Below, in pieces: positions 33,077 through 42,879 of a stretch of DNA of 64,000 nt. Source of the stretch: an uncultured Eisenbergiella sp. (GTDB lineage: Bacteria > Bacillota > Clostridia > Lachnospirales > Lachnospiraceae). Position numbers and translations under genes: made by a program. The DNA lies in assembly GCA_947627215.1 (NCBI GenBank), contig CANQVD010000002.1, positions 62,001 through 126,000 on the forward strand. The letters are read 5' to 3'. The notes under the pieces are model-generated. The model worked only from the letters and a program-made list of their open reading frames with translations. It was not told the origin of the DNA and ran no database searches. The first letter of the stretch is position 1; every line of letters begins with the position of its first letter.

Positions 33077-33358
33077 ATGGCAAGATCACTGAAAAAAGGT
33101 CCGTTCGCAGACGCCAGCCTGTTGAAAAAGGTTGACGCGCAGAACGCTTCCGGACAGAAGCAGGTCATCAAGACCTGGTCCCGTCGTTCTACAATTTTCC
33201 CGTCCTTCGTGGGACACACCTTTGCAGTTCACGACGGCCGCAAACATGTTCCGGTATATGTAACTGAAGATATGGTCGGACACAAGCTCGGCGAATTCGT
33301 GGCGACAAGGACCTACAGAGGTCACGGAAAAGACGAAAAGAAGTCCAAAGTGAGGTAA
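33077..33358 (+). CDS. rpsS: 30S ribosomal protein S19
   Basis: 93 residues, [19 protein letters not shown] start and the conserved [20 protein letters not shown] core. S19 forms part of the 30S head with S13 and touches the A-site finger bridge. aaggagg lies upstream of ATG 33077; 14 bases separate it from rplB. Confidence 0.97.
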   Translation: MARSLKKGPFADASLLKKVDAQNASGQKQVIKTWSRRSTIFPSFVGHTFAVHDGRKHVPVYVTEDMVGHKLGEFVATRTYRGHGKDEKKSKVR

Positions 33359-33377
33359 CGGAAAGGAGGTTTTATCC

Positions 33378-33767
33378 ATGGCGAAAGGACACAGATCCCA
33401 GATCAAGAGAGAGAGAAATGCGAAAAAAGATACAAGACCTTCTGCGAAGTTATCCTATGCGAGAGTGTCTGTACCCAAAGCATGTTTTGTGCTGGATGCC
33501 ATCAGAGGCAAGGACGTTGAGACCGCTCTGGGCATCCTGACATACAATCCCAGATATGCTTCCGGCCTTGTGAAGAAGCTGCTCGAATCCGCGATCGCGA
33601 ACGCGGAGAACAACAACGGCATGAAGAAGGAGAACCTTTATGTGGCGGAGTGCTATGCGGGCACCGGCCCCATCATGAAGCGGATCCATCCGAGAGCGCA
33701 GGGCAGAGCCTACAGGATCTTAAAGAGAATGTGCCATATCACTGTAGTGCTTGATGAGAAAAAGTAG
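33378..33767 (+). CDS. rplV: 50S ribosomal protein L22
   Basis: 129 residues. The N-terminal extension (KGHRSQIKRERNAKK) precedes the core with the family end segment HITVVL. The beta-hairpin loop RAQGRAYRILKRMCH lines the exit tunnel opposite L4. Starts 19 bases after rpsS with aaggaggt. Confidence 0.96.
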   Translation: MAKGHRSQIKRERNAKKDTRPSAKLSYARVSVPKACFVLDAIRGKDVETALGILTYNPRYASGLVKKLLESAIANAENNNGMKKENLYVAECYAGTGPIMKRIHPRAQGRAYRILKRMCHITVVLDEKK

Positions 33768-33779
33768 GAGGAAAAATAA

Positions 33780-34436
33780 ATGGGACAGAAAGTAAATCCT
33801 CATGGTTTAAGAGTCGGCGTGATCAAGGACTGGGATTCCCGGTGGTACGCGGATGCGGAATACGCGGACTTTTTGGTAGAAGATTATAAAATCAGGCAAT
33901 TTCTGAAGAAGAAGCTGCATTCCGCCGGCGTTTCCCGGATCGAGATCGAAAGAGCCTCCGACAGAGTGAAGGTGATCCTCTATACGGCCAAGCCGGGCGT
34001 TGTGATCGGCAAGGGCGGCGCGGAGATCGAAGTGACGAAGAAGGAGCTCTCCAGGCTGACCGATAAGAAGGTCCTGATCGATATCAAGGAGATCAAGCGC
34101 CCCGACAAGGATGCGCAGCTCGTCGCCGAGAATATCGCGCAGCAGTTGGAGAACCGCGTATCCTTCCGCCGGGCGATGAAGTCCTGCATCGGCAGAACGA
34201 TGAAGTCGGGTGCGCTGGGCATCAAGACCGCATGCGCGGGCCGTCTGGGCGGTGCCGATATCGCGCGCACCGAGTTCTACAGCGAGGGCACGATCCCGCT
34301 GCAGACCTTAAGAGCTGACATCGACTACGGGTTCGCCGAGGCAGATACGACTTATGGCAAGGTTGGAGTCAAGGTCTGGATCTACAAGGGCGAGGTACTT
34401 CCTGCGAAGGGAAACAAGGAAGGGAGCGATAAATAA
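33780..34436 (+). CDS. rpsC: 30S ribosomal protein S3
   Basis: 218 residues. Starts [13 protein letters not shown]. The KH domain GxxG motif is visible ([12 protein letters not shown]); it and the C-terminal domain with the conserved [16 protein letters not shown] surround the mRNA entry site, where S3 helps unwind mRNA. Stop and the rplP start share a base. Confidence 0.98.
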   Translation: MGQKVNPHGLRVGVIKDWDSRWYADAEYADFLVEDYKIRQFLKKKLHSAGVSRIEIERASDRVKVILYTAKPGVVIGKGGAEIEVTKKELSRLTDKKVLIDIKEIKRPDKDAQLVAENIAQQLENRVSFRRAMKSCIGRTMKSGALGIKTACAGRLGGADIARTEFYSEGTIPLQTLRADIDYGFAEADTTYGKVGVKVWIYKGEVLPAKGNKEGSDK

Positions 34437-34873
34437 TGTTAATGCCGAAAAGAGTGAAACGCCGCAAACAGTTCCGCGGTTCCATGAGGGGAAAAGCGAT
34501 GCGCGGCAACACCATCACATATGGTGAGTACGGTCTGGTGGCGCTTGAGCCCTGCTGGATCAAATCCAATCAGATTGAGGCGGCCCGTATCGCGCTGACC
34601 CGTTATACGAAGCGTAACGGCCAGGTCTGGATTAAGATCTTCCCCGACAAGCCTGTGACGGCCAAACCGGCTGAGACCCGTATGGGTTCCGGCAAGGGCA
34701 CCCTGGAATACTGGGTTGCGGTGGTAAAGCCCGGGCGCGTCATGTTTGAGATCGCCGGAGTTTCCGATGAGTTCGCAAAGGAAGCGCTGCGTCTGGCGAT
34801 GCATAAGCTTCCCTGCAAATGCAAGATCGTTTCAAAAGCAGATATGGAAGGCGGTGTGACGAATGAAGTCTAA
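34436..34873 (+). CDS. rplP: 50S ribosomal protein L16
   Basis: 145 residues from ATG 34436 ([15 protein letters not shown]), the usual L16 start. Late-assembly protein that positions A-site tRNA near the peptidyl-transferase centre. Conserved [16 protein letters not shown] loop contains the Arg hydroxylated in some bacteria. Overlaps rpmC by 11 bases. Confidence 0.97.
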   Translation: MLMPKRVKRRKQFRGSMRGKAMRGNTITYGEYGLVALEPCWIKSNQIEAARIALTRYTKRNGQVWIKIFPDKPVTAKPAETRMGSGKGTLEYWVAVVKPGRVMFEIAGVSDEFAKEALRLAMHKLPCKCKIVSKADMEGGVTNEV

Positions 34874-35072
34874 GAAATATTTGGAAGATTTAAACAGCAA
34901 ATCCGCGGCGGATCTGGCGCAGGAACTGGTTGCTGCGAAGAAGGAGCTTTTCAATCTGAGATTCCAGAACGCGACGAACCAGCTTGACAATACGGCAAGG
35001 ATCCGGGAGGTGCGCAAGAACATCGCCAGAATCCAGACGGTGATCACGCAGAAGGCCAGGGTCGCGGAATAA
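34863..35072 (+). CDS. rpmC: 50S ribosomal protein L29
   Basis: 69 residues, two antiparallel helices, with the family motif [20 protein letters not shown]. Sits at the tunnel exit beside L23. Translationally coupled to rplP by overlap. Confidence 0.95.
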   Translation: MKSKKYLEDLNSKSAADLAQELVAAKKELFNLRFQNATNQLDNTARIREVRKNIARIQTVITQKARVAE

Positions 35073-35100
35073 GAGCCTATCCAGAAAGGAGTAAACAGAC

Positions 35101-35355
35101 GTGGAACGCAATTTGAGAAAGACACGTACCGGCAAAGTCGTTAGCGATAGAATGGACAAAACAATCGTCGTTGCCATCGAAGATCATGTGAAGCATCCGC
35201 TTTACAAGAAGATCGTGAAGGAGACCTATAAGCTCAAGGCGCATGACGAGAAGAACGAGTGCAGGATCGGCGACACGGTAAAGGTCATGGAAACAAGGCC
35301 TCTGTCCAAGGACAAGAGATGGAGACTTGTGGAGATCATTGAGAGAGCCAAATAA
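35101..35355 (+). CDS. rpsQ: 30S ribosomal protein S17
   Basis: 84 residues from GTG 35101, 8 bases after aaggag. Primary 16S rRNA-binding OB-fold protein; conserved [19 protein letters not shown] and [13 protein letters not shown]. The GTG start is mildly unusual for a ribosomal protein. Confidence 0.95.
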   Translation: MERNLRKTRTGKVVSDRMDKTIVVAIEDHVKHPLYKKIVKETYKLKAHDEKNECRIGDTVKVMETRPLSKDKRWRLVEIIERAK

Positions 35356-35393
35356 TCGGATATGCGGCAATTTGGCTGGAAGGAGAATTGATC

Positions 35394-35762
35394 ATGATTC
35401 AACAGGAAACAAGACTGAGAGTGGCCGATAACACCGGGGCGAAGGAGATCCTTTGCATCAGGGTTATGGGAGGCTCTACGAGAAGATACGCGAATATCGG
35501 TGACATCATCGTTGCCAGTGTCAAAGATGCAACACCCGGCGGGGTTGTAAAGAAGGGCGACGTTGTGAAGGCCGTTGTGGTCCGTTCCGTCAAGGGAATG
35601 CGCCGCAAGGACGGTTCTTATATCAAATTCGACGAGAATGCCGCCGTCATCATCAAGGATGACAAGACCCCCAGAGGGACCCGTATTTTCGGGCCGGTGG
35701 CGCGTGAGCTCCGTGACAAGCAGTTTATGAAGATTGCTTCTCTGGCTCCGGAAGTATTATAG
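35394..35762 (+). CDS. rplN: 50S ribosomal protein L14
   Basis: 122 residues from ATG 35394 ([18 protein letters not shown]), correctly spaced from aaggag; a TTG two codons earlier is rejected. L14 forms intersubunit bridges with 16S rRNA and contacts L19; RsfS silences ribosomes through it. Full length for the family. Confidence 0.97.
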   Translation: MIQQETRLRVADNTGAKEILCIRVMGGSTRRYANIGDIIVASVKDATPGGVVKKGDVVKAVVVRSVKGMRRKDGSYIKFDENAAVIIKDDKTPRGTRIFGPVARELRDKQFMKIASLAPEVL

Positions 35763-35772
35763 GAGGTGCTGC

Positions 35773-36084
35773 ATGGCTACGATGAAGATTAAAAAGGGCG
35801 ACACCGTGAAGGTCATCGCCGGCAAGGACAGGGATAAAGAGGGAAAAGTGATCGCCATTGACAAAAAGGCGGGGCGGGTCACCGTTGAGAAGATCAACAT
35901 GGTGACCAAGCACACGAAGCCTTCTGCTGCGAACCAGAATGGCGGGATCATTCAGATGGAAGCGCCGATAGATATTTCCAACGTCATGTACGTTCACAAA
36001 GGAAAAGCGACCCGTGTTGGCTTCAAAATGGAGAACGGCAAAAAGGTGCGTTACGCGAAATCCACCGGCGACGTGATCGACTGA
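35773..36084 (+). CDS. rplX: 50S ribosomal protein L24
   Basis: 103 residues from ATG 35773, after aggaggtgct. KOW motif near the start (KKGDTVKVIAGKDRDKEGKV) binds 23S rRNA and initiates 50S assembly. Starts 10 bases after rplN; an upstream extension inside rplN is rejected. Confidence 0.96.
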   Translation: MATMKIKKGDTVKVIAGKDRDKEGKVIAIDKKAGRVTVEKINMVTKHTKPSAANQNGGIIQMEAPIDISNVMYVHKGKATRVGFKMENGKKVRYAKSTGDVID

Positions 36085-36106
36085 TTCCAGGAAGGAGGCT
36101 TAAAAC

Positions 36107-36646
36107 GTGAGCAGACTGAAAAGCTTATATCAAGACGAGATCGTAGACGCTATGATCAAAAAATTCGGCTACAAGAACGTGATGGAAGTTCCGAAGCTCG
36201 AAAAGATCGTCATCAACATGGGTGTCGGAGAAGCCAGGGAGAATGCCAAGATCCTGGAATCCGCCATGAAGGACATTGAGACCATCACCGGACAGAAGGC
36301 CGTTCTTACGAAAGCGAAAAAATCCGTCGCAAACTTCAAGATCCGAGAAGGAATGGCGATCGGGTGCAAGACGACTCTTCGCGGCGAGAAGATGTATGAT
36401 TTCATGGATCGTCTCGTCAACCTCGCGCTTCCCCGCGTGCGTGACTTCCGCGGCGTGAGCGCCGACTCCTTTGACGGCAGAGGCAACTATGCCCTGGGCA
36501 TCAAGGAGCAGTTGATCTTCCCTGAGATCGAATACGACAAGGTGGATAAGGTCAGAGGTATGGATGTGATCGTTGTCACTACGGCGAAGACTGACGAAGA
36601 GGCGCGCGAACTGCTGAGACTGTTCGGCATGCCTTTCGCGAAGTGA
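36107..36646 (+). CDS. rplE: 50S ribosomal protein L5
   Basis: 179 residues from GTG 36107 after gaaggagg. Binds 5S rRNA and touches P-site tRNA. Conserved [15 protein letters not shown] and the [20 protein letters not shown] segment are present. GTG start as in rpsQ. Confidence 0.96.
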   Translation: MSRLKSLYQDEIVDAMIKKFGYKNVMEVPKLEKIVINMGVGEARENAKILESAMKDIETITGQKAVLTKAKKSVANFKIREGMAIGCKTTLRGEKMYDFMDRLVNLALPRVRDFRGVSADSFDGRGNYALGIKEQLIFPEIEYDKVDKVRGMDVIVVTTAKTDEEARELLRLFGMPFAK

Positions 36647-36665
36647 GAAGGAGGTAAATGGTTTC

Positions 36666-36851
36666 ATGGCGAAAACAGCAATGAAAATTAAACAGCAGCG
36701 CCCCCCCAAGTTCTCCACCAGAGGATATACACGCTGCAGAATATGCGGACGTCCCCATTCCGTTCTGAGAAAGTACGGGATCTGCAGGATCTGTTTCCGC
36801 GAGCTGGCATACAAGGGCCAGATCCCGGGCGTCAAGAAGGCCAGTTGGTAA
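36666..36851 (+). CDS. rpsZ: 30S ribosomal protein S14 type Z
   Basis: 61 residues, the short zinc-binding form. Cys24, Cys27, Cys40 and Cys43 (CRICG, CRICF) make the zinc ribbon. This type is the main S14 of Firmicutes; a zinc-free paralogue, if any, is outside the window. Confidence 0.97.
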   Translation: MAKTAMKIKQQRPPKFSTRGYTRCRICGRPHSVLRKYGICRICFRELAYKGQIPGVKKASW

Positions 36852-36868
36852 AAAGGAGGTAAATCACA

Positions 36869-37270
36869 ATGAACATGAGCGATCCCATTGCAGATATGCT
36901 TACCAGAATCCGTAACGCAAATACTGCAAAACATGATACGGTAGATATACCTGCTTCCAAAATGAAACTGGCCATCGCACAGATCCTTCTGGAGGAGGGA
37001 TATATCCGCAAATATGACGTGCTGGACGAGGGGACCTTCAAGACCATCCATATCACCCTGAAATACGGCGAGGATAAGAATGACAAGGTCATTTCCGGCA
37101 TCACGAGAATTTCCAAACCCGGCCTGCGCGTTTACGCCGGCAAGGAGGATCTGCCCAGAGTGTTAGGCGGACTTGGCATCGCGATCATTTCCACCAATCA
37201 GGGCGTTGTAACCGATAAAAAGGCGAGGGAGCTGCAGGTCGGCGGTGAAGTGCTCGCGTATGTTTGGTAA
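36869..37270 (+). CDS. rpsH: 30S ribosomal protein S8
   Basis: 133 residues from ATG 36869, 8 bases after aaaaggaggt; ATG 36875 is two codons on but spaced too far. Primary binder of the 16S central domain and, in Escherichia coli, repressor of the spc operon. Conserved [15 protein letters not shown] start and the end motif with SFNQGVVT-like [14 protein letters not shown]. Confidence 0.96.
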   Translation: MNMSDPIADMLTRIRNANTAKHDTVDIPASKMKLAIAQILLEEGYIRKYDVLDEGTFKTIHITLKYGEDKNDKVISGITRISKPGLRVYAGKEDLPRVLGGLGIAIISTNQGVVTDKKARELQVGGEVLAYVW

Positions 37271-37290
37271 CAGAAACAGGAGGTACGGGC

Positions 37291-37833
37291 ATGTCACGGA
37301 TCGGAAGAATGCCAATCGCGATCCCCGCAGGTGTGACTGTGGACATCGCAGAAAATAATAAAGTGACGGTAAAGGGTCCCAGGGGAACGCTGGAGAGAGT
37401 GCTTCCCTCTGAGATGGAGATCAAAATGGAGGCGGGTCACGTCATCGTTACCCGGCCCAATGACTTAAAGAAAATGAAGTCCCTGCACGGTCTGACCAGG
37501 ACGCTGATCCACAATATGGTGGTCGGCGTTACGGAAGGGTATCAGAAGAAGCTGGAGATCAACGGCGTTGGCTACAGGGCCGCCAAGGCAGGAAAGAAGC
37601 TGACATTATCCTTAGGTTATTCCCATCCGGTGGAAATGGAAGATCCGGAGGGCATTGAATCAGTTGTGGAAGGCCAGAACGTCATCATCATCAAGGGTAT
37701 CGACAAGGAAAAGGTCGGCCAGTATGCGGCCGATATCCGGGACAAGAGGAGACCGGAGCCTTACAAGGGCAAGGGCATCAAGTACTCCGATGAGGTGATC
37801 AGACGCAAGGTCGGCAAGACTGGCAAGAAATAA
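37291..37833 (+). CDS. rplF: 50S ribosomal protein L6
   Basis: 180 residues from ATG 37291 ([18 protein letters not shown]) after aggaggt. Two homologous domains; the C-terminal motif [16 protein letters not shown] binds 23S rRNA near the sarcin-ricin loop. Upstream in-frame codons lack a start signal. Confidence 0.97.
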   Translation: MSRIGRMPIAIPAGVTVDIAENNKVTVKGPRGTLERVLPSEMEIKMEAGHVIVTRPNDLKKMKSLHGLTRTLIHNMVVGVTEGYQKKLEINGVGYRAAKAGKKLTLSLGYSHPVEMEDPEGIESVVEGQNVIIIKGIDKEKVGQYAADIRDKRRPEPYKGKGIKYSDEVIRRKVGKTGKK

Positions 37834-37853
37834 CAGATAAGGAGAGTGTGGAA

Positions 37854-38222
37854 ATGGTTAGTAAAAAATCCAGGAAACTCGTTCGCGAGAATAAGCACAG
37901 AAGAATACGCCACCATCTGGCGGGCACGCCGGAAAGACCGCGTCTGGCCGTATTCAGAAGCAATAATCATATGTATGCCCAGGTGATCGACGATACGGTG
38001 GGGAATACCCTGGCGGCGGCTTCCACCCTGGAAAAGGATGTGAAGGCGGAGCTGGAGAAGACCAACAACGTCGAGGCGGCGGCATATCTTGGCACCGTGA
38101 TCGCAAAACGCGCGCTGGAAAAGGGGATCACCGAGGTTGTGTTTGACCGCGGCGGCTACATCTACCAGGGCAAAGTTGCAGCTTTAGCGCAAGCAGCCAG
38201 AGAAGCTGGCCTGACATTCTAG
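37854..38222 (+). CDS. rplR: 50S ribosomal protein L18
   Basis: 122 residues from ATG 37854, 9 bases after aaggag. 5S rRNA-binding protein with the basic N-terminus ([17 protein letters not shown]) and [19 protein letters not shown]. Forms the 5S particle with L5. Confidence 0.96.
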   Translation: MVSKKSRKLVRENKHRRIRHHLAGTPERPRLAVFRSNNHMYAQVIDDTVGNTLAAASTLEKDVKAELEKTNNVEAAAYLGTVIAKRALEKGITEVVFDRGGYIYQGKVAALAQAAREAGLTF

Positions 38223-38240
38223 GAAGGGAGAACACAACAG

Positions 38241-38750
38241 ATGAGACGAACGATCATTGATACTACGAATCTGGAATTGACAGAAAAAGTAGTTTCCATC
38301 AAACGTGTTACCAAGGTTGTAAAGGGCGGCCGCAACATGCGTTTCACGGCGCTTGTCGTAGTGGGCGACGGCAACGGTCACGTTGGCGTCGGCCTGGGAA
38401 AATCCACGGAAATTCCGGAGGCGATTCGCAAGGGCAAGGAGGACGCGTCCAAGCACCTGATCACCGTCGCGCTGGATGAGAACAATTCCATTACGCATGA
38501 TTTCCTCGGCAAGTACGGTTCCGCGACCGTGTTGCTCAAGAAAGCTCCCGAAGGTACCGGCATCATCGCCGGCGGTCCTGCCCGCAGCGTGTGCGAGCTG
38601 GCCGGCATCAGGAACATCCGTACGAAGGCTCTCGGCTCCACCAATAAGCAGAACGTAGTGCTCGCGACGCTTCATGGCCTGGGCCAGATCAAGACTCCCG
38701 AAGAAGTGGCGGCCAAACGCGGGAAATCCGTAGCGGAAATCATGGCTTAA
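38241..38750 (+). CDS. rpsE: 30S ribosomal protein S5
   Basis: 169 residues. The double-stranded RNA-binding N-terminal domain has the spectinomycin loop ([11 protein letters not shown]) in normal form. C-terminal domain with [17 protein letters not shown]5 lies at the mRNA entry channel with S3 and S4 and influences accuracy. Confidence 0.97.
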   Translation: MRRTIIDTTNLELTEKVVSIKRVTKVVKGGRNMRFTALVVVGDGNGHVGVGLGKSTEIPEAIRKGKEDASKHLITVALDENNSITHDFLGKYGSATVLLKKAPEGTGIIAGGPARSVCELAGIRNIRTKALGSTNKQNVVLATLHGLGQIKTPEEVAAKRGKSVAEIMA

Positions 38751-38764
38751 GGGAGGAACGGAAA

Positions 38765-38950
38765 ATGGATGAGAAAAAATTAAAGATCACGCTGGTCAAG
38801 TCCCCCATCGGCGCTGTGCCCAAGCACAGGGCGACGGTGGCGGCCATGGGCCTTACGAAGATGCATAAGACGGTTATCATGCCTGATAACGCTTCTACCA
38901 GAGGTATGATCCAGCAGGTCGGATATATGCTGAAAGTGGAAGAAGCTTAA
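38765..38950 (+). CDS. rpmD: 50S ribosomal protein L30
   Basis: 61 residues, the short bacterial form. Conserved [20 protein letters not shown] and [13 protein letters not shown]. Nineteen bases before rplO. Not present in all bacteria but usual in Firmicutes. Confidence 0.94.
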   Translation: MDEKKLKITLVKSPIGAVPKHRATVAAMGLTKMHKTVIMPDNASTRGMIQQVGYMLKVEEA

Positions 38951-38969
38951 GGTAAGGAGGTATCAGGAA

Positions 38970-39410
38970 ATGGAATTATCTAATTTACGGCCGGCGGAAG
39001 GCTCCAGACACAGCAACAATTTCAGAAGGGGCCGCGGACATGGTTCGGGCAACGGCAAGACGGCGGGCAAGGGACATAAGGGTCAGAAAGCCCGTTCCGG
39101 CGCGCCCAGGATCGGCTTCGAAGGCGGCCAGATGCCTTTATACAGACGTATTCCAAAGAGAGGTTTCACCAACAGAAACACGAAGGACATCGTCGCAATC
39201 AATTTGAGCGCACTGGAAGTATTTGATAACGGAGAGACAGTTTCTGTTGAGACTCTGATCGAAAGGGGGATCGTGAAGAACCCCAGAGACGGTGTGAAAA
39301 TTCTTGGAAACGGAGAATTTACCAAGAAGCTCGATGTGAAGGCAAATGCATTCAGTGCATCCGCAAAGGAAAAGATCGAGGCGCTTGGTGGAAGTGCTGA
39401 GGTGATGTAA
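38970..39410 (+). CDS. rplO: 50S ribosomal protein L15
   Basis: 146 residues. The Gly/Arg/Lys-rich N-terminal extension ([20 protein letters not shown]) penetrates 23S rRNA, and the globular C-terminal domain follows. Late-assembly protein. Its stop is directly followed by the secY start. Confidence 0.96.
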   Translation: MELSNLRPAEGSRHSNNFRRGRGHGSGNGKTAGKGHKGQKARSGAPRIGFEGGQMPLYRRIPKRGFTNRNTKDIVAINLSALEVFDNGETVSVETLIERGIVKNPRDGVKILGNGEFTKKLDVKANAFSASAKEKIEALGGSAEVM

Positions 39411-40724
39411 ATGCTTACTACCCTGAAAAATGCGTTCAAGATCAAGGATATCCGCAATAAACTGATCTTTACCTTCCTGATGCTGGTGCTGGTCAGACTC
39501 GGATGCCAGTTGCCGGTTCCCGGCATGAACAGGCATTTCTTCTCTGACTGGTTCGCCGCGCAGGTGGGCGATACGTTCAGCTTCTTTAACGCCTTCACCG
39601 GCGGTTCCTTTGAGAACATGTCGCTGTTCGCGCTGAACATCACGCCCTATATCACGTCCTCCATCATCATGCAGCTTTTGACCATCGCGATTCCGAAGCT
39701 GGAGGAGATGCATAAGGATGGAGAGGAAGGGCGCAAGAAGATCGCGTCCATCACGAGATATGTAACGGTGGGTCTCGCCCTGATCGAATCGACCGCGATG
39801 TCGATCGGCTTCGGCCGTCAGGGGCTTTTGCAGGATTTCAATGCGCTGAACGTCATTACTGCCATAGCGGCGCTGACAGCGGGAAGTGCGTTCCTGATGT
39901 GGATCGGCGAGCGGATCACGGAAAACGGAGTCGGCAACGGTATTTCCATCGTGCTGACCATCAACATCATTTCCCGTCTGCCCAACGATTTCGCCAGTCT
40001 CTATGAGCAGTTCGTGAGCAGCGGCCCCATTGCGGTCCGCGTGCTCTCAGCGGTCGTTATTCTTGCGATCATCATTGGGATGGTCGTGCTTGTCATCGTT
40101 TTGAACGATGCGACAAGAAAGATTCCCGTGCAGTACGCGAAGAAGATGCAGGGGCGCAAGATGGTGGGCGGCCAGTCCAGCTATATTCCCCTGAAGGTGA
40201 ATACGGCGGGCGTGATCCCCGTCATTTTCGCGCAGTCCATCTTTCAGACGCCGCTGCTCATCATCCAGCTCACCGGTTATCAGGGGAATGGGATCGGGAT
40301 GCATATTATCCGGGCGCTGAATTCCAGCTACTGGTGCAGGCCCGGCGAGCTCTGGTACTCCCTCGGTCTGGTGGTGTATATTGTGCTGGTGATCTTTTTC
40401 GCCTACTTCTATACGTCGATCACCTTCAATCCGCTGGAGGTTTCCAACAACATGAAAAAGCAGGGCGGCTTTATCCCGGGCATCCGTCCCGGCAAGCCCA
40501 CCAGCGATTATCTGAACAGGATACTGAATTATCTGATTTTCATCGGCGCCTGCGGGCTGACCATCGTATGCGTACTGCCTTACTTCTTTAACGGAGTATT
40601 CGGCGCCAGCGTTTCCTTCGGCGGCACGAGCCTGATCATCATCGTGAGCGTTCTGCTCGAAACGATCAAGCAGGTCGAATCTCAGATGCTGGTCCGGAAT
40701 TACAGAGGCTTTTTAAACGATTGA
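39411..40724 (+). CDS. secY: Protein translocase subunit SecY
   Basis: 437 residues with ten predicted membrane helices. Forms the protein-conducting channel with SecE and SecG. Conserved GGSFENMSLFALNITPYITS plug region and the cytoplasmic loop ARKIPVQYAKKMQGRK before helix 7; C-terminal SQMLVRNYRGFL is typical. ATG immediately follows the rplO stop with gaggtg inside rplO. A 7-bp stem (gggacag 40733-40739 with ctgtccc 40754-40760) lies in the 61-base gap before adk. Confidence 0.97.
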   Translation: MLTTLKNAFKIKDIRNKLIFTFLMLVLVRLGCQLPVPGMNRHFFSDWFAAQVGDTFSFFNAFTGGSFENMSLFALNITPYITSSIIMQLLTIAIPKLEEMHKDGEEGRKKIASITRYVTVGLALIESTAMSIGFGRQGLLQDFNALNVITAIAALTAGSAFLMWIGERITENGVGNGISIVLTINIISRLPNDFASLYEQFVSSGPIAVRVLSAVVILAIIIGMVVLVIVLNDATRKIPVQYAKKMQGRKMVGGQSSYIPLKVNTAGVIPVIFAQSIFQTPLLIIQLTGYQGNGIGMHIIRALNSSYWCRPGELWYSLGLVVYIVLVIFFAYFYTSITFNPLEVSNNMKKQGGFIPGIRPGKPTSDYLNRILNYLIFIGACGLTIVCVLPYFFNGVFGASVSFGGTSLIIIVSVLLETIKQVESQMLVRNYRGFLND

Positions 40725-40785
40725 TTTTGGGCGGGACAGGGCGGCATACGTCACTGTCCCTGTCCGTTTCCAGGGAGGATCGACT

Positions 40786-41427
40786 ATGAAGATCATTATG
40801 TTGGGCGCGCCCGGCGCGGGCAAGGGGACACAGGCCAAGATGATCGCGAAGGAATACGGCGTTCCCCATATTTCCACAGGTGACATTTTCCGCGCGAACA
40901 TCAAAAACGGAACCGAGCTGGGCATGGAAGCGAAGAAGTATATGGATCAGGGGCTCCTGGTTCCGGATGAGCTGACCGTGCGCATTCTGCTGGACCGCGT
41001 GGCGCAGGAGGACTGTAAGGACGGCTATGTGCTGGACGGGTTCCCGCGCACCATTCCGCAGGCCGAGGTGCTGGATCAGGCCCTCGCAAAGCTGGGAGAC
41101 CGGATCGATTATGCGATCAACGTCGATGTGCCGGACGAGAATATCATCCGGAGAATGTCCGGCAGAAGAGCCTGCCTGACCTGCGGGGCCACTTACCATA
41201 TCGAACATGTTCCGCCGAAGCAGGAAGGCATCTGCGATACCTGCGGCAGCGCTTTGGTGCTCCGCGATGACGATAAACCGGAGACCGTGAAGAACCGGCT
41301 GGAGGTTTATCACAGACAGACACAGCCTCTGATTGATTTTTACGGCAAAAAGGGCGTGCTTCGGACTGTTGACGGCACGAGGCCGATGGAGGAAGTGTTT
41401 GCGGCGATCCGGGCGATCCTCGCCTGA
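40786..41427 (+). CDS. adk: Adenylate kinase, zinc-lid type
   Basis: 213 residues. Catalyses 2 ADP to ATP plus AMP. P-loop GAPGAGKGTQ at residues 7-16, AMP-binding STGDIFR and DGFPRT. The lid carries four cysteines (Cys130, Cys133, Cys150, Cys153) that bind structural zinc, the Gram-positive form. Position between secY and map is the normal spc arrangement. Confidence 0.97.
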   Translation: MKIIMLGAPGAGKGTQAKMIAKEYGVPHISTGDIFRANIKNGTELGMEAKKYMDQGLLVPDELTVRILLDRVAQEDCKDGYVLDGFPRTIPQAEVLDQALAKLGDRIDYAINVDVPDENIIRRMSGRRACLTCGATYHIEHVPPKQEGICDTCGSALVLRDDDKPETVKNRLEVYHRQTQPLIDFYGKKGVLRTVDGTRPMEEVFAAIRAILA

Positions 41428-41464
41428 AGAGCGGCAGGACGGCCAGATGCGGAGGTTTTTTAGA

Positions 41465-42217
41465 ATGTCTGTTTCAATCAAGTCCGCCAGGGAGATCGGG
41501 CTGATGCGGGAATCCGGAAAACGGCTCGCGGAGGTGCACGCCAGGCTGGGAGAGGCGATCCGGCCGGGGATGTCCACGCTGGAGGTGGATGAGCTGGGCG
41601 AAAAGCTGATCCGGGGGCTGGGAGGCGTGCCGAATTTCCTGCATTATCACGGTTATCCGGCGTCCATCTGCGTTTCGGTGAACGACGAGGTGGTGCACGG
41701 GATTCCCAAAAGAACCCGTATTCTCAAGGAGGGCGATATCGTCAGCCTGGACGCGGGACTGATCTACAAGGGATATCATTCCGACGCCGCCAGAACACAT
41801 GCGGTGGGAAGGATCACGCCGGAGGCGCAGAAGCTCATCGACGTGACCAGACAGAGTTTTTTTGAAGGGATAAAGGCCGCAAGGGAAGGCATGCATCTGT
41901 ACGACATATCCGCTGCGATCGACGCGTATGTCCGCCCGTTCGGATACGGGATCGTCCGGGATCTGGTGGGACACGGGATCGGGACTTCCCTGCATGAGGA
42001 TCCGGAAATCCCGAATTTCGCACAGAGGAGAAGGGGCGTCAGACTCCAGGCGGGAATGACGCTGGCTGTGGAACCGATGATCAATGCCGGCGGCTGGGAA
42101 GTGAATTTCCTGAAGGACGGCTGGACGGCGGTGACCCGTGACGGCTCGCTGTCGGCCCATTACGAGAACACGGTTCTTGTGACCGACGGAGAACCTGAAA
42201 TACTCACGCTGCTATGA
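41465..42217 (+). CDS. map: Methionine aminopeptidase, type I
   Basis: 250 residues from ATG 41465 (MSVSIKSAREIGLMRESG). Removes initiator Met from nascent proteins. Metal ligands of the pita-bread fold are visible: DAGLIYKGYHSDAARTH (two Asp), GHGIGTSLHEDPEIPNF (His and nearby His), VEPMINAG (Glu) and a final Glu in HYENTVLV. No N-terminal SH3-binding extension. Confidence 0.96.
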   Translation: MSVSIKSAREIGLMRESGKRLAEVHARLGEAIRPGMSTLEVDELGEKLIRGLGGVPNFLHYHGYPASICVSVNDEVVHGIPKRTRILKEGDIVSLDAGLIYKGYHSDAARTHAVGRITPEAQKLIDVTRQSFFEGIKAAREGMHLYDISAAIDAYVRPFGYGIVRDLVGHGIGTSLHEDPEIPNFAQRRRGVRLQAGMTLAVEPMINAGGWEVNFLKDGWTAVTRDGSLSAHYENTVLVTDGEPEILTLL

Positions 42218-42232
42218 GAATGGAGGATCCAG

Positions 42233-42496
42233 ATGGTTGGAAAGCTGGCCGTTTCTCTGGCCGGACATGACAGGGGGACCCTGTATCTCGTTGTCGGACA
42301 GGAAGGGGATTTCGCACTTCTGGCGGACGGCGTGTACAAAACGTGGAAAAAACCGAAGAAAAAGAACGGGAAGCATATTCGGATCCTCTGCGACGGCATG
42401 ACCGATCGGGAGCTGGAGGCGCTTTCCGTCAATCCGGCGGACGCCGATACGAAGATCAAACGGTATATCAGGCTGTATAAAGAGCGGAAGCAATAA
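42233..42496 (+). CDS. KOW-domain RNA-binding protein (L14e/L6e-like)
   Basis: 87 residues. The first 30 residues match a KOW fold of the archaeal/eukaryotic L14e type (LAVSLAGHDRGTLYLVVG, with Gly at the conserved turn), followed by a basic segment KTWKKPKKKNGKHIRIL. It starts 16 bases after map and ends 16 before infA, so it belongs to the operon. Such small proteins occur at this place in clostridia; a role at the ribosome or in initiation is plausible but undetermined. Confidence 0.75.
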   Translation: MVGKLAVSLAGHDRGTLYLVVGQEGDFALLADGVYKTWKKPKKKNGKHIRILCDGMTDRELEALSVNPADADTKIKRYIRLYKERKQ

Positions 42497-42511
42497 TGGA
42501 GGTATTTTTGA

Positions 42512-42730
42512 ATGTCGAAAGCAGATGTTATTGAGATCGAGGGAACCGTCGTGGAGAAGCTGCCCAATACCATGTTCCAGGTGGAGCTGGAGAACGGGCA
42601 CCGTGTGCTGGCGCACATCAGCGGCAAGCTGCGCCAGAACTTCATCCGGATCCTGCCCGGCGACCGCGTGACGCTGGAGCTCTCCCCCTACGACCTCACA
42701 AAAGGGCGTATTATCTGGAGAGACAAGTGA
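42512..42730 (+). CDS. infA: Translation initiation factor IF-1
   Basis: 72 residues, single OB fold. IF-1 blocks the 30S A site during initiation. Typical [20 protein letters not shown] start and KGRIIWR end. ATG 42512 follows ggaggtatt. A strong paired-hairpin region follows the stop. Confidence 0.97.
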   Translation: MSKADVIEIEGTVVEKLPNTMFQVELENGHRVLAHISGKLRQNFIRILPGDRVTLELSPYDLTKGRIIWRDK

Positions 42731-42795
42731 GCGATATTGTGAGCCGGAGGCGAACAATATCGCGATACTTCGCAGCAAGCGAAGCGGCTGCGAAG
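42731..42795 (+). promoter_or_regulatory. Tandem hairpins between infA and rpmJ
   Basis: Perfect 10-bp stem GCGATATTGT (42731-42740) with ACAATATCGC (42754-42763). Then a 9-bp stem CTTCGCAGC (42768-42776) with GCTGCGAAG (42787-42795). The second is followed by ggttccattttt, a weak T-tract, so partial termination ahead of the internal rpmJ promoter is possible. Confidence 0.55.
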
Positions 42796-42818
42796 GTTCC
42801 ATTTTTCGGAATAAACCC

Positions 42819-42847
42819 TTGCATTCCCGAAAAACACATGATATAAT
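42819..42847 (+). promoter_or_regulatory. Internal promoter before rpmJ
   Basis: TTGCAT at 42819-42824, 17-bp spacer, exact TATAAT at 42842-42847. Leader of about 25 nt to rpmJ. It would drive rpmJ-rpsM-rpsK and downstream genes independently of the S10 promoter. Confidence 0.75.
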
Positions 42848-42879
42848 AGGAAACGGTCTTTTTGAAAGGAGGTAAGGAG

